Positions 1-8,357 of a DNA stretch of 64,000 nt are shown here, piece after piece. Position 1 is the stretch's first letter; each line of letters begins with the position of its first letter. Source of the stretch: Bacillus solitudinis (GTDB lineage: Bacteria; Bacillota; Bacilli; Bacillales; Bacillaceae_D); NCBI RefSeq assembly GCF_002797395.1, contig NZ_KZ454943.1, positions 547,315 through 611,314 on the forward strand, read 5' to 3'. Made by a program: the position numbers and the translations under genes. The notes under the pieces are model-generated. The model had not been told where the DNA came from, ran no database searches, and saw only the letters and a list, made by a program, of their open reading frames with translations.

Positions 1-1069
1 TGACTGTTACAATATCTAAACTTCCATTAACAAATTCTAGACGCTCTCTCATACCTCTTAGACCATTGCCCTTAAAAATATCGGTTCGTTCCTTAATCCC
101 TACTCCATCATCTTGTACCTTTACTTGAAGTTCTTTCGGAGTATCTTTAATTAGGACATTGCAGGATGACGCCCGGCTGTGCTTTACTACATTCGTGACA
201 GCCTCTTTCAAACACATGCTTACAACGTTTTCAACTAACAACGGAGTGTTTGTCAATTCTTTGTTACCTTCTAGAACTAAATCAATTTGCGCTGCTTTTA
301 ATATTTGTTCAATGTGAACGAGTTCCTCATCTAGTTTTGTCCCCCGCATGTTAGATACTAATTCACGAACTTCTTTAAGTGCAGTTCTTGCCGTCTGCTG
401 AACATCTATCATTTCACTTTTGGCTGATTCCGGATTTACAGTAATTAATTTTCCGGCTAAATCACTTTTCAAGCCAATAAGAGAAAGCTTTTGCCCTAAG
501 GTATCATGTAAATCACGAGCTATTCGCTGACGTTCCTCATTAATCATTAACTGCGAAATTCTAAGATTTGCGTCTTCTAATTGGTCTTCAAGTTTCTCAC
601 GTTTAATTCGATTATACGTGTTAAAAGGCATTAAAATCACGCCAATAACCGAAATCACAATGAATGGAAATTGAGTGAAAAACAATTCGCTTTTAATATA
701 AAAACTAACACTTACCCCTACAATAGTTGTTAGAAGATGTACCCCATACAACATAAAGAAACCTAGCTTACGCTGAATATTCCCAATGAAAAAGGCTAAA
801 AACAAAGCAAAATACACAAAACCATACATCAGGGTCATTGTAACACTTATCACAATTTGTAAGCCTACCCAAAAGTAAAGAAGCCATCCTTTTGAAATAA
901 AAGAAAGTCGATACGCAATAAAAAAGAGCAAAATCATTAGAAAACCAAGAATAATTTCAAACAGCGTTGATGACTTAAAAATAAAATAGAATGGTAGAAT
1001 ACAGAAGATGATCCACACGTATATACTGAGTCCTGCATTTTTCGGGAAAATATTATACCAGCTTTGCAT
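1..1069 (-). CDS. desK: Sensor histidine kinase DesK (3' end beyond window)
   Basis: Membrane thermosensor kinase that, with DesR, switches on the fatty acid desaturase when membranes stiffen. The visible ~356 residues show a hydrophobic N-terminal half with about five membrane segments, then a HisKA_3 dimerisation motif (RIARDLHDTLGQ, phospho-accepting His), the ATPase N box (EAVTNVVKHSRA), the G1 box (VQDDGVGI) and GNGLRGMRERL. The start ATG follows AGGAGG. The gene runs off the left edge, where desR would be expected. It is read in the same direction as des and lies just downstream of it, which supports the assignment. Seen: motifs and topology. Known: DesK family. Inferred: cold signal. 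Confidence 0.9.
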   Translation of the reverse strand, partial: MQSWYNIFPKNAGLSIYVWIIFCILPFYFIFKSSTLFEIILGFLMILLFFIAYRLSFISKGWLLYFWVGLQIVISVTMTLMYGFVYFALFLAFFIGNIQRKLGFFMLYGVHLLTTIVGVSVSFYIKSELFFTQFPFIVISVIGVILMPFNTYNRIKREKLEDQLEDANLRISQLMINEERQRIARDLHDTLGQKLSLIGLKSDLAGKLITVNPESAKSEMIDVQQTARTALKEVRELVSNMRGTKLDEELVHIEQILKAAQIDLVLEGNKELTNTPLLVENVVSMCLKEAVTNVVKHSRASSCNVLIKDTPKELQVKVQDDGVGIKERTDIFKGNGLRGMRERLEFVNGSLDIVTV

Positions 1070-1121
1070 AACAACCTCCTTTACAATTAAACATTCACTC
1101 AAAAAAAAACCTGCAATTCAG

Positions 1122-1275
1122 AGAGGGCACTGAAAAAGGTTGGTTTTACCTTTTTCAGTGCCCTCTAAGTAATGAGTGCAGCTGTTGCTATCTTTTTAGC
1201 CTAGGCCCGCAACGTGCGGAGCCTTGCCGCTTCCTCGAAGATGGTTTAAAGGTTGATTTTCACCTTTTTCAGGCT
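1122..1275 (+). repeat. Dispersed intergenic repeat, copy A, with terminator-like hairpin
   Basis: Starts with a perfect 19-bp inverted repeat (1122-1140 and 1148-1166) around a 7-nt loop, then TAAGTAATGAGTG and a GCCCGCAACGTGCGGAGC block, and ends in ACCTTTTTCAGG. The same blocks recur at 7381-7524 (inverted), 29938-30035 and 40113-40262. It fills the space between des and desK, where the hairpin could end des transcription or weaken read-through into desK. Confidence 0.7.
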
Positions 1276-1277
1276 TA

Positions 1278-2324
1278 TTATTTGACTTGGAAATTTGGTT
1301 CTTGTTTCTCCAGTTTCATACCATACTTTGCTTGACGACGTTTCACTTCTTTAAAGCTAATGAAAGTCTTTTGTTTCTCATCATATAAACGGAAGTGAAT
1401 TGATTGCAAACTTGAACCAATCGTTATCGTTGTTGCTTGCTGCAACGGTGGTGTTGAGTCGTGAGCTTTTTCAAGGTTATAGTTAGGAACTCTTGGACTT
1501 AAGTGATGAACATGGTGGTAACCAATATTCCCTGTCACCCATTGCAATACCTTGGGAAGTTTATAGTACGAACTTCCATCAACAGCAGCTTTAACATAAT
1601 CCCACTCTGTTTCATCTTCAAAATAGGAATCCTCAAATTGATGTTGAACATAAAACAACCAAATTCCTAGGGAACCTGCTACAAATGAGATTGGCGCCTG
1701 AATCAAAAGAAGAGCTTTCCAACCGATAGTCATCGTTAATATCGCATAAACAGCAACTATTAAAAAATTTATTAGATACATATTCAGCCGTTCTTTTCTT
1801 CTTGCATCTTTCCGGTTCAAGCGATTTGTAATTAAGAAAAGATAAAGCGGCCCTAACCCAAACATCACAATTGGATTTCGGTAAAGACGGTATAATATTT
1901 TCTCCTTAAAAGAAGCATTGACATATTCCTGAACGGTCATTATCCAAACGTCACCTGTGCCACGTTTATCTAAATTACTACTCGTTGCATGGTGAATGGA
2001 ATGCTCGCGTTTCCACTTTTCATAAGGAAACATTGTAATAACTCCGGTAATCGTCCCGAGAATCGCGTTTGCTTTTTTACTTTTAAAGAAGGACTGGTGA
2101 CAACAATCATGGAAAATGATGAAAATCCGTACCACAAACCCCGCAGCAACAACTGCTAAAGCAAATGTTAATACATACGAAATAGACAAGCTTTGATAGG
2201 CAAGAAACCAAAGAATGAAAAAGGGTATAAAAGTATTTATCATTTGTTTTACACTAGATTTATTATCGGATTTCTCAAAAGGGGCTACAGCTTTTTTTAA
2301 TTGAGCTAGCTTTTGTTTACTCAT
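1278..2324 (-). CDS. des: Membrane fatty acid desaturase (Des, delta5-type)
   Basis: Introduces a double bond into membrane lipid acyl chains during cold adaptation. The 348-residue protein has several membrane segments and the three His boxes of membrane desaturases: HDCCH, EHSIHH with a following H, and HHVHH near the C-terminus. The start is placed at the ATG behind AAAGGAGAACGTT (MSKQKLAQ); an upstream in-frame start lacks a ribosome site. It is followed by desK on the same strand. A palindrome upstream (2428-2441) resembles the DesR target. Length and motifs match Bacillus Des. Confidence 0.92.
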   Translation of the reverse strand: MSKQKLAQLKKAVAPFEKSDNKSSVKQMINTFIPFFILWFLAYQSLSISYVLTFALAVVAAGFVVRIFIIFHDCCHQSFFKSKKANAILGTITGVITMFPYEKWKREHSIHHATSSNLDKRGTGDVWIMTVQEYVNASFKEKILYRLYRNPIVMFGLGPLYLFLITNRLNRKDARRKERLNMYLINFLIVAVYAILTMTIGWKALLLIQAPISFVAGSLGIWLFYVQHQFEDSYFEDETEWDYVKAAVDGSSYYKLPKVLQWVTGNIGYHHVHHLSPRVPNYNLEKAHDSTPPLQQATTITIGSSLQSIHFRLYDEKQKTFISFKEVKRRQAKYGMKLEKQEPNFQVK

Positions 2325-2427
2325 AACGTTCTCCTTTGAAGTGAAATTTTCTTTAGTCTGTTTGTTACTATGATTATCATAAAAGAAACGGTACAACTTT
2401 TAAAGTCATGAACGTCAAGTGATGGGT

Positions 2428-2441
2428 ATGACAAATGTCAT
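2428..2441 (-). promoter_or_regulatory. Candidate DesR box upstream of des
   Basis: ATGACAAATGTCAT is an inverted repeat (ATGACA/TGTCAT) about 105 bp before the des start; a further GTCATGAACGTCA motif lies nearer the gene. B. subtilis DesR binds TCATGACA-type palindromes upstream of des. Assigned by position and motif only. Confidence 0.45.
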
Positions 2442-2490
2442 GTCCAATTCCATCTCCATCCAATAGTTAGTATTGGATGGAATTACATAA

Positions 2491-3558
2491 TTATAACTGT
2501 TTTTTTAAGTTTTCTCTAATCATGAAGAACATCGTAAAAACAATAAGAACTTCAAGTATCAATCCAAGTGTAGCCCACGTATCTATTTGGAATTCATACA
2601 ATAAACTTTTATTTTCCAATAAAGTGATTGATAATATTCCTACTAGAAGAGCTAAGGGAATCAACGTTATCTTATTCTCAGCTTTAATCAGCAGATTCAT
2701 GGATCGATTTAAACCATAAAATAATAAAGCAAATTTAGCAAAAATTGTTGGGAAATATAATGATACTAGGACAAAATCAAGCCGATCCAAGAATTCGGTT
2801 AAACGAATTTGTTGAACAAGAGAGTATGTAGGGTAGCTCGAATACCTAACGATTTCAGCTCCTAGTACAGCAATTTGTGTAAATAGAAGAATAAAAAACA
2901 TACCAAGCCCGAGCCCTCCGCCCCAAATTAGTGTTTTTTTAGCACTTTTAAGAGGGTGTATTGTTCCGATAATTAATAAGACAATAATTAACTCACCTAC
3001 CCACGCAAGACCAATATATGTTGATTGTAAGATAGAAGGTATAACCTTTAGTCCCAGTACTGGTTCGAAATTCTCTATATCCATCTCACCTACTAAGGAA
3101 AGGGGGATAAACAAAACAACGCAGATAAATATTAAAAAGGTTAATTCATTAAATCTTGCAATTACTTCTATACCCGCCCATGCCATATATAAACTGCAAC
3201 CGATTATTAACATCGTTACAACAAATGAAGGCGTTAATGGGAGAAGGGTTGTGCCTATAAAACCACTTAAGATTCTAAGGTCTCGTATTAAAATATGCGA
3301 AATGAAAATTACCATCAATAGAGCAAAAACCTTTGTTTTCATACCCCTAGGTTGCATATGAAATGTTCGCAGTTTATTTATGCCGAATAAGGAAAATTTG
3401 ACGATAATTACAATATAAATAAACAAAAAGAACGGGACAGTCCAGGCATTTTGAAGAGATAAGTCAACTATTGACTGGGGAAGAACAACTAGACTGCTTG
3501 CAATAATCGAATTTGCAGCTAAAAAACCAAGTTGTCTTTGTGAAATTTGAACTTTCAT
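2491..3558 (-). CDS. Spore germination receptor B subunit (GerAB/GerKB family permease)
   Basis: Inner-membrane B subunit of a Ger-type nutrient receptor, which in this family binds the germinant. The 355-residue protein is almost entirely hydrophobic with about ten membrane segments and begins with the typical ISQRQLGFLAANSIIASSLV (the family motif lies around the first helix). It overlaps the small D-subunit gene by 4 bp, so the two are translationally coupled. It is last in an operon ordered A-C-D-B, the arrangement of gerK rather than gerA. The germinant is not readable from the sequence. Confidence 0.88.
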   Translation of the reverse strand: MKVQISQRQLGFLAANSIIASSLVVLPQSIVDLSLQNAWTVPFFLFIYIVIIVKFSLFGINKLRTFHMQPRGMKTKVFALLMVIFISHILIRDLRILSGFIGTTLLPLTPSFVVTMLIIGCSLYMAWAGIEVIARFNELTFLIFICVVLFIPLSLVGEMDIENFEPVLGLKVIPSILQSTYIGLAWVGELIIVLLIIGTIHPLKSAKKTLIWGGGLGLGMFFILLFTQIAVLGAEIVRYSSYPTYSLVQQIRLTEFLDRLDFVLVSLYFPTIFAKFALLFYGLNRSMNLLIKAENKITLIPLALLVGILSITLLENKSLLYEFQIDTWATLGLILEVLIVFTMFFMIRENLKKQL

Positions 3559-3776
3559 CTTCCAACCACCCTATTCGTAAATATTGCAAATGTACTCGAT
3601 AAAAATTCGATATATCCGCTCAATATATCCCCATATTGTAGAAATATAGCAACCGCAGCAGTAATACTTGAGAAAAGCAAGTAGAGATTCCTTACCTTTT
3701 TATTCTTTTTAAAAAGTTTATTGCTTGCAAAGTAGGTTGCTACTAACACCGTCCAAACAAAAGCAATCTGTAACAA
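3555..3776 (-). CDS. Small two-helix Ger receptor accessory (D-subunit-like)
   Basis: A 73-residue protein with two hydrophobic segments (about residues 3-18 and 29-47) separated by a Lys-rich turn (KLFKKNKKVR). Position between the C and B genes, size and topology match the short D subunits found with some Bacillus germinant receptors, where they modulate germination. It overlaps the B gene by 4 bp and starts 6 bp after the C gene. This protein is distinct from the GerD lipoprotein. Family membership rests on context more than on sequence motifs. Confidence 0.65.
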   Translation of the reverse strand: MLQIAFVWTVLVATYFASNKLFKKNKKVRNLYLLFSSITAAVAIFLQYGDILSGYIEFLSSTFAIFTNRVVGR

Positions 3777-3782
3777 CTTACA

Positions 3783-4946
3783 TCACTCCCCTATGCCAAT
3801 CCCTTGAGTCACTAAGCCTGTTAAATCAACTGTGGTACTCACCCTGACTTCATATTTTAAATCAGGTAAAGTCTCCCTCCACCCATCTTTCCATTCATCA
3901 TCCCATTTATTTCTTTCACGTCGACGTAACAACCAACCAAAACCAAAAGAATCAATTTCCTTTGATAAGGTTTCATCTAGTAGAGATCTGATTTCTTTTT
4001 CTACTTTTTCTTCAATCCTTTTGTTCACCTGCTCTAAAATACCGGTTTCTTCAAAATTTAGTTCTGTTTCATTTTCAATAAGGTTTCCTACTACCTCTAT
4101 AGCAATTTCGAACTCCGGTTTATTGTTTTTAATGGCGTAACTAATGTTTGTCGTTTGTTCTTTAATTCGAACAACAATGTTTTCTCCTTCTTTCCATTCA
4201 ATTGTGAAGGGCTCTCCTTTCATTTTTTCTAGCATCCACCTTACAGCTGAGGTTTGTTTTGGGTTAGTGATAAATTCTAACTTATCCTGTTTAAATACAG
4301 CGATTTTATTGATTGCAATTTGTTCAGCTACAAGTTCCGGATTCGGACTTACATTCTCAACTAGACTTAGAACGGGAAGCAAAGGGTCATTTCCTTTTTG
4401 TTGAAAATGTAACAGAAAGTCTTTTAAAGTTAGATAAAATGTATTCACTCCAATTTCTCTCACTGCCTCGGAAGAGAGATTCTCTAACTGGGGCATGGCA
4501 GCTAACACCGTTATGCCCTCTCCCTCAGCTACGAAAATTTGTGTGGTTAGCCTTGCTTCTCTTGTTCTTGTTAGAACATCAAGCGTTTTTCTTAAGCCAT
4601 CTCTTGCTAACGTTTCACCAAAAACAGTAATACGCCTGTGTCCAAACAATAATTTTCTAGACATTCGTTTTTGTAAATTCGCATTTGCTTCCCGAACATT
4701 TCTTCCAACCCCAGCGTCTAAATAGAACAACGCTCCTCCTGATGTCCCACCGCCACCACTCTGACTTCCTGACCCAATTTCTCCAGGTAGGGGAATTTGT
4801 GTGGCTACTTTATAATTTTTATCATCGATCATATCAAAGCTGGTTCCTGTAACGATTGCAATGTCATTAATTTCCCTCCGATCCCAACAGCCAAATAATG
4901 GGAGTGATATCATGATACAGATGACTAGCCTAATCACGTTTCTCAT
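3783..4946 (-). CDS. Spore germination lipoprotein C subunit (GerAC family)
   Basis: Lipid-anchored C subunit of the germinant receptor, on the outer face of the spore inner membrane. It has a lipoprotein signal with lipobox LPLFGC followed by WDRREINDIAIVTG, the hallmark N-terminus of GerAC proteins, and the family's C-terminal region rich in Glu/Lys. The chosen start (MRNVIRL) lies 5 nt behind GGAGG; an earlier ATG overlaps that ribosome site and is rejected. It sits between the A and D genes and is about the usual length (387 residues). Confidence 0.9.
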   Translation of the reverse strand: MRNVIRLVICIMISLPLFGCWDRREINDIAIVTGTSFDMIDDKNYKVATQIPLPGEIGSGSQSGGGGTSGGALFYLDAGVGRNVREANANLQKRMSRKLLFGHRRITVFGETLARDGLRKTLDVLTRTREARLTTQIFVAEGEGITVLAAMPQLENLSSEAVREIGVNTFYLTLKDFLLHFQQKGNDPLLPVLSLVENVSPNPELVAEQIAINKIAVFKQDKLEFITNPKQTSAVRWMLEKMKGEPFTIEWKEGENIVVRIKEQTTNISYAIKNNKPEFEIAIEVVGNLIENETELNFEETGILEQVNKRIEEKVEKEIRSLLDETLSKEIDSFGFGWLLRRRERNKWDDEWKDGWRETLPDLKYEVRVSTTVDLTGLVTQGIGIGE

Positions 4947-4963
4947 AAATTCCTCCAAAAAAT

Positions 4964-6460
4964 TTAATCATCTTGACCAGGGGAGGGTCTAAGGTTGTTA
5001 GGTTGCCTTCTATCGTTATTTTTTACAAATTCACTTGGCCTCGAATTGCTCATCCATATTGGTACTCGAATAAAGACATCTTTTAGTCCAGATAACTTTA
5101 GAGGTGCAAGTGGTTCAAAGTATGGTACCCCAAAGGATCTCAATTTACAGAGATGGGTTAAGGTGAAAACCACACCGATTACAAGACCAAACATTCCAAA
5201 TGTAGCCCCTAGTATCATTAAAGGAAATCTCAATAAACGTATTGAAATTGCAAGACTAAACTTCGGTATCGTAAACGACGCAATACCTGTTAATGAGACA
5301 ATAATAACCATTGGTGCAGAAACAATCCCTGCTTCAACAGCTGCGGTTCCTATAACAAGCGCACCTAAAATACTTACCGCTTGTCCAATTGTTTTTGGTA
5401 AACGAACCCCAGCTTCTCTTAATGCCTCAAATGAAACTTCCATAATTAACGCCTCGACTATTGCTGGAAATGGAATAGCCTCTCGACTTGCAGCGACACT
5501 AAGTAATAGATTAGTCGGTATCATCTCTTGATGATACGTGGTAACTGCAACGTATAAAGCTGGCAAAAGTAATGCAATTCCTAGAAAGAGGCATCGAATA
5601 AGCCGAAGGAAAATGGCAATATAAAATCGATCATAGTAGTCTTCACTTGCCTGAAATTGTTGCCAAAAAGTAGCTGGAAGTACTAAAGCAAAGGGGGTTC
5701 CATCTACGAGCACAGCAATTCTCCCTTCAAGTAAATTAGCTGCCACCGAATCAGGACGTTCAGTTGTGTGGATTTGGGGAAATAAGCTCCATGGATTATC
5801 TTCTACCAGCTCTTCAATATAGCCTGTTTCAAGAACAGCATCAATTTTTATTCGATCTAACCGCTGATGTAATTCTTTTAAAACCTCCTCATTTGCTATA
5901 CCATCGATATAAACAACTGCTACACTGGTTTTTGTTTGTTCTCCAATTTTTTTAGAGACAATTTTTAATTTTGAATTCTTGATTTTTCTTCTTATCATCG
6001 ATGTATTGGTTCGAATATTCTCAATAAAACCTTCACGTGGTCCCCGAATGGCAGATTCCGATTCTGGCTCTGAAATCGCTCTTGTTTCAAATCCAGCTAT
6101 TGGAAATAGTAACGCTCTGTCACTCTCATCCAAAATAAGAACTGCATTCCCGTTAAGAATTTGATTAGCTGTATCTTCGAAAGAATGACTCTCCAAAATA
6201 TTTGCAATAGAAATAACTTTCTGTTCTAATTCTTCCAAGGTTACACTTTGACTTCGTTCTAGTTTTACTAATTCATGTAATACCTGATTTTGGATATCAT
6301 CCGTTTTAACTAAACCTTCTACGTAAATTAAATAAGCAGTTCTGTCATTAACTTGAAATTGCCGAAAAATGATATCTGAGCAATCACTAAATATTTCCCT
6401 AAAACGTGCAATGTTTAAGCCTATTGCCCGCGATAATGTATCATTTGGTGTTGGTTTCAT
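4964..6460 (-). CDS. Spore germination receptor A subunit (GerAA/SpoVAF family)
   Basis: Large A subunit of the germinant receptor: a soluble N-terminal region of about 250 residues, then 5-6 membrane segments and a short polar tail. Family blocks include GRIAVLVDGTPFALVLPATF, the EDYYDRFY stretch and EALIMEVSFEALREAGVRLP. The start is taken at MKPTPND because GGGGT lies 6 nt before it; more upstream starts encode an unconserved extension. It heads the A-C-D-B operon, whose promoter must lie in 6461-6650. Sporulation-specific SigG control is expected for the family, but no clear SigG promoter was found. Confidence 0.9.
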   Translation of the reverse strand: MKPTPNDTLSRAIGLNIARFREIFSDCSDIIFRQFQVNDRTAYLIYVEGLVKTDDIQNQVLHELVKLERSQSVTLEELEQKVISIANILESHSFEDTANQILNGNAVLILDESDRALLFPIAGFETRAISEPESESAIRGPREGFIENIRTNTSMIRRKIKNSKLKIVSKKIGEQTKTSVAVVYIDGIANEEVLKELHQRLDRIKIDAVLETGYIEELVEDNPWSLFPQIHTTERPDSVAANLLEGRIAVLVDGTPFALVLPATFWQQFQASEDYYDRFYIAIFLRLIRCLFLGIALLLPALYVAVTTYHQEMIPTNLLLSVAASREAIPFPAIVEALIMEVSFEALREAGVRLPKTIGQAVSILGALVIGTAAVEAGIVSAPMVIIVSLTGIASFTIPKFSLAISIRLLRFPLMILGATFGMFGLVIGVVFTLTHLCKLRSFGVPYFEPLAPLKLSGLKDVFIRVPIWMSNSRPSEFVKNNDRRQPNNLRPSPGQDD

Positions 6461-6715
6461 TTTCATACCCCGTATACATCGACTTTCTACTAATTTCCCC
6501 CTAATCTTGATGATTATTCTAAAGTGAATTAAAAAGAGTTCCATCAATTTCTAAGGCTTTTCCAATATGTTCCGGGTGATACACACTAATATTTTCTCAA
6601 TAGTTAAACATATATCTTAAATGCATTTTTCGTGTAAAAAAACCTTACACTCACTACAAGCTTACTTTGCTCGTGTTATTATAACGACATCAAAGAAAGT
6701 TAGGAGGGAAAAGAC

Positions 6716-6790
6716 ATGACAAATAAGAAACTTAAAAACCCTGGAATCTTCTCGTTAATTACCCTCACGTTCATCGTACTATTTGGTTAA
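6716..6790 (+). CDS. 24-residue hydrophobic peptide
   Basis: An ATG 8 nt behind TTAGGAGGG opens a 24-codon frame: a basic start (MTNKKLKNPG) followed by a single hydrophobic stretch to the end. The ribosome site is near perfect and a long hairpin (6843-6918) follows, so it looks like a complete transcription unit. I do not recognise it. It could be a small membrane subunit, a toxin-like peptide or a leader peptide. It is divergent from the germinant receptor operon. Confidence 0.45.
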   Translation: MTNKKLKNPGIFSLITLTFIVLFG

Positions 6791-6842
6791 TTTCTTAAAT
6801 AAATTATAAAAAGAGAGAAAATAGGAGAGAGAGATTTACATA

Positions 6843-6918
6843 AAAAATCCCCTTTAAGAGAGTGAAACGATACAAGCAGACTTAGCTTGTACAATACACT
6901 AACTTAAAGGGGATTTTT
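6843..6918 (+). terminator. Large nested palindrome, possible terminator
   Basis: A perfect 16-bp inverted repeat (AAAAATCCCCTTTAAG and its complement) encloses a second one (TACAAG/CTTGTA, 6871-6891) and ends in a T run. It can act as a terminator on either strand; the nested form also resembles a small cruciform or MITE-like element. Confidence 0.5.
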
Positions 6919-7082
6919 CAAGGTCTGTTAATTTAAATTGCAAATCAGCCAATCTCCTTCTAAGGTCAAGACCACCATGTAACTTTCTTCCCCCTCTCTT
7001 CACCTTTCATCTCCTGTGAATAAGAGGTGAATAAATGGTAAAACTATCTTAGTGACAAATTAGCAAGGAAAAGAGGAAAATT

Positions 7083-7382
7083 ATGAAGGAAATTTTACAG
7101 CAAGTAAAAGAAACGCTTGAAAAAACATATAATAATCCAGAGGACCATGATTTAGATTCTAGTATACAACAGCTTCAAGTAGCAAAGGAGCAGTATGGCG
7201 ATAGAGGTACAATGATTGAAGATGTCATCCGCTCATTAACACAAGCTAAAAATGCTAAAGATCAGTTAGAGAATGCTGGAGATATATCATCTTCTGCATC
7301 ATTTGGAGAAGCATATAATGGGCTTAACCAAGCGATTGAATCCTATAATGAAACAGAAGAAGTTCCTTTTAACAGACTTTAG
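7083..7382 (+). CDS. Hypothetical 99-residue helical protein
   Basis: A 99-residue acidic, soluble, almost wholly helical protein with regular heptad-like spacing (KEILQQVKETLEKTY; IRSLTQAKNAKDQLE) and no signal peptide. AAGAGGAAAA precedes the ATG. It resembles short uncharacterised Bacillaceae helical proteins, but I do not recognise a named family. It stands alone, with a dispersed repeat immediately after its stop that could end transcription. Confidence 0.7.
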   Translation: MKEILQQVKETLEKTYNNPEDHDLDSSIQQLQVAKEQYGDRGTMIEDVIRSLTQAKNAKDQLENAGDISSSASFGEAYNGLNQAIESYNETEEVPFNRL

Positions 7383-7524
7383 GACGAAGCAGGCGCTCCA
7401 CACGTTGCGCGCCTGCCCAGCTACGAAAAACCCACTCATAGCAGACGAAACAACGTTCCACTCATTACTTAAAGGCCATTAAAAAAGGTGGAAATTGTAC
7501 CTTTTTCAATGGCCTTTGGTTTTC
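7381..7524 (-). repeat. Dispersed intergenic repeat, copy B (inverted)
   Basis: Read on the minus strand it matches copy A: a hairpin with 19-nt arms (7471-7489/7499-7517, one mismatch), then TTTAAGTAATGAGTGGAAC and GCGCGCAACGTGTGGAGC. It also carries a GC-rich inverted repeat GCAGGCGC/GCGCCTGC (7389-7416). It begins at the stop codon of the 99-residue gene. Confidence 0.7.
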
Positions 7525-7619
7525 CAGTTTTGAATTTTTCGTAAGTTAACCCGATAATAATCAGGCTGACAGAAAAATATAGAAAAAAACAAATAGAACT
7601 ATATAAATTCATTTTCCAC

Positions 7620-7649
7620 TTGATTCACGAACGCATATTCGTATATAAT
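7620..7649 (+). promoter_or_regulatory. sda promoter with LexA-like (SOS) box in the spacer
   Basis: TTGATT and TATAAT are 18 bp apart. Between them, 7628-7641 reads CGAACGCATATTCG, matching the Bacillus LexA/DinR box CGAAC-N4-GTTCG at every fixed position but one. A repressor bound here would cover the promoter. The transcript would reach sda about 90 bp downstream. Confidence 0.6.
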
Positions 7650-7736
7650 AAGAACATTCATTCGTAAAACAATTATATGTATAGAGTTTAATTTTTATCC
7701 AATAAAACAATTCTTAGTAGGAAGGTATCAATTAAA

Positions 7737-7871
7737 ATGAAATCATTATCAGATGAGGTTCTTATTGAGAGTTATTACCAAGCAACTAAATTAAATTTAG
7801 ATGAAACATTTATCTTTCTTTTAAAAGAAGAACTTTTAAAACGAGGTTTAGTTCTTAGTGAAGACTGTTAG
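7737..7871 (+). CDS. sda: Sporulation checkpoint inhibitor Sda
   Basis: 44-residue helical-hairpin inhibitor of the sporulation kinase KinA. It holds back Spo0A activation when replication is blocked or DNA is damaged. The sequence (SLSDEVLIESYYQATKLNLD, then an acidic/basic second helix) aligns throughout with B. subtilis Sda (LSDELLIESYFKATEMNL). AGGAAGG lies 11 nt before the ATG. The gene has its own promoter carrying a LexA-like box. B. subtilis sda is known for DnaA control; a TTATCCAAT sequence at about 7695 resembles a weak DnaA box. Confidence 0.9.
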   Translation: MKSLSDEVLIESYYQATKLNLDETFIFLLKEELLKRGLVLSEDC

Positions 7872-8002
7872 CACGACCTTTTTAACTTTTCCTCTTGAAT
7901 TTCCACATCTCGTTCGATTATCCATTCAATAAATTCATTTTCTTCTTTACTTAACATCCTTTCTAGCTTTTCTGAAAAATATTGATTTAATTCTTTAGAC
8001 AT
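7868..8002 (-). CDS. Hypothetical 44-residue helical protein convergent with sda
   Basis: A 44-codon minus-strand frame whose stop overlaps the sda stop by 4 bp. The product is highly charged and helical (MSKELNQYFSEKLERMLSKE, then EWIIERD). AAAGGAG lies about 13 nt before the ATG, a longer spacing than usual. No family recognised. The tail-to-tail overlap means the two mRNAs are complementary at their 3' ends. Coding status is moderately supported by the ribosome site and composition. Confidence 0.5.
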   Translation of the reverse strand: MSKELNQYFSEKLERMLSKEENEFIEWIIERDVEIQEEKLKRSC

Positions 8003-8312
8003 ACGAGCCAAACAACTCCTTTTATATATCCTTACCATTACTATTTTACTCCACCTTGAGTAACTTGCAAGCGTTTTCTTATTAATATAACGTAAATTTG
8101 TTAAGATTACGTAACTACTATTCCTAACTATATTTGCTCGCTACTGTTCCTCTGTAAAGAAAGTGGATGAAAATCACCAAATATGTATCTGTCTGTTTTT
8201 AAACTTTGAACCAGTTTATAATTATCAATTTGTTGCACACCCTGCTTATTGCGATAAAATATACCAAATACAAAAAGGAATAATCAATTTGGTCTAGGTA
8301 TCCTTCCACTTA
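8003..8312. other. Intergenic stretch, nothing recognised
   Basis: AT-rich spacer between the 44-residue gene and the monooxygenase terminator. No frame with a ribosome site and no strong hairpin apart from the terminator at its right end. Confidence 0.5.
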
Positions 8313-8346
8313 AAAAGCAAACCCTATCGAAACAGGATTTGCTTTT
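8313..8346 (-). terminator. Terminator of the monooxygenase gene
   Basis: Inverted repeat AAAAGCAAACCCT/AGGATTTGCTTTT with one mismatch, directly after the stop of the minus-strand gene; T-rich on that strand. Confidence 0.75.
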
Positions 8347-8357
8347 CCATTCCTTCT

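Noticed and set aside
3832..5531. Several long plus-strand frames opposite the germination genes
   Set aside because: They mirror conserved GerA/GerC codons, lack ribosome sites and have no protein-like composition.
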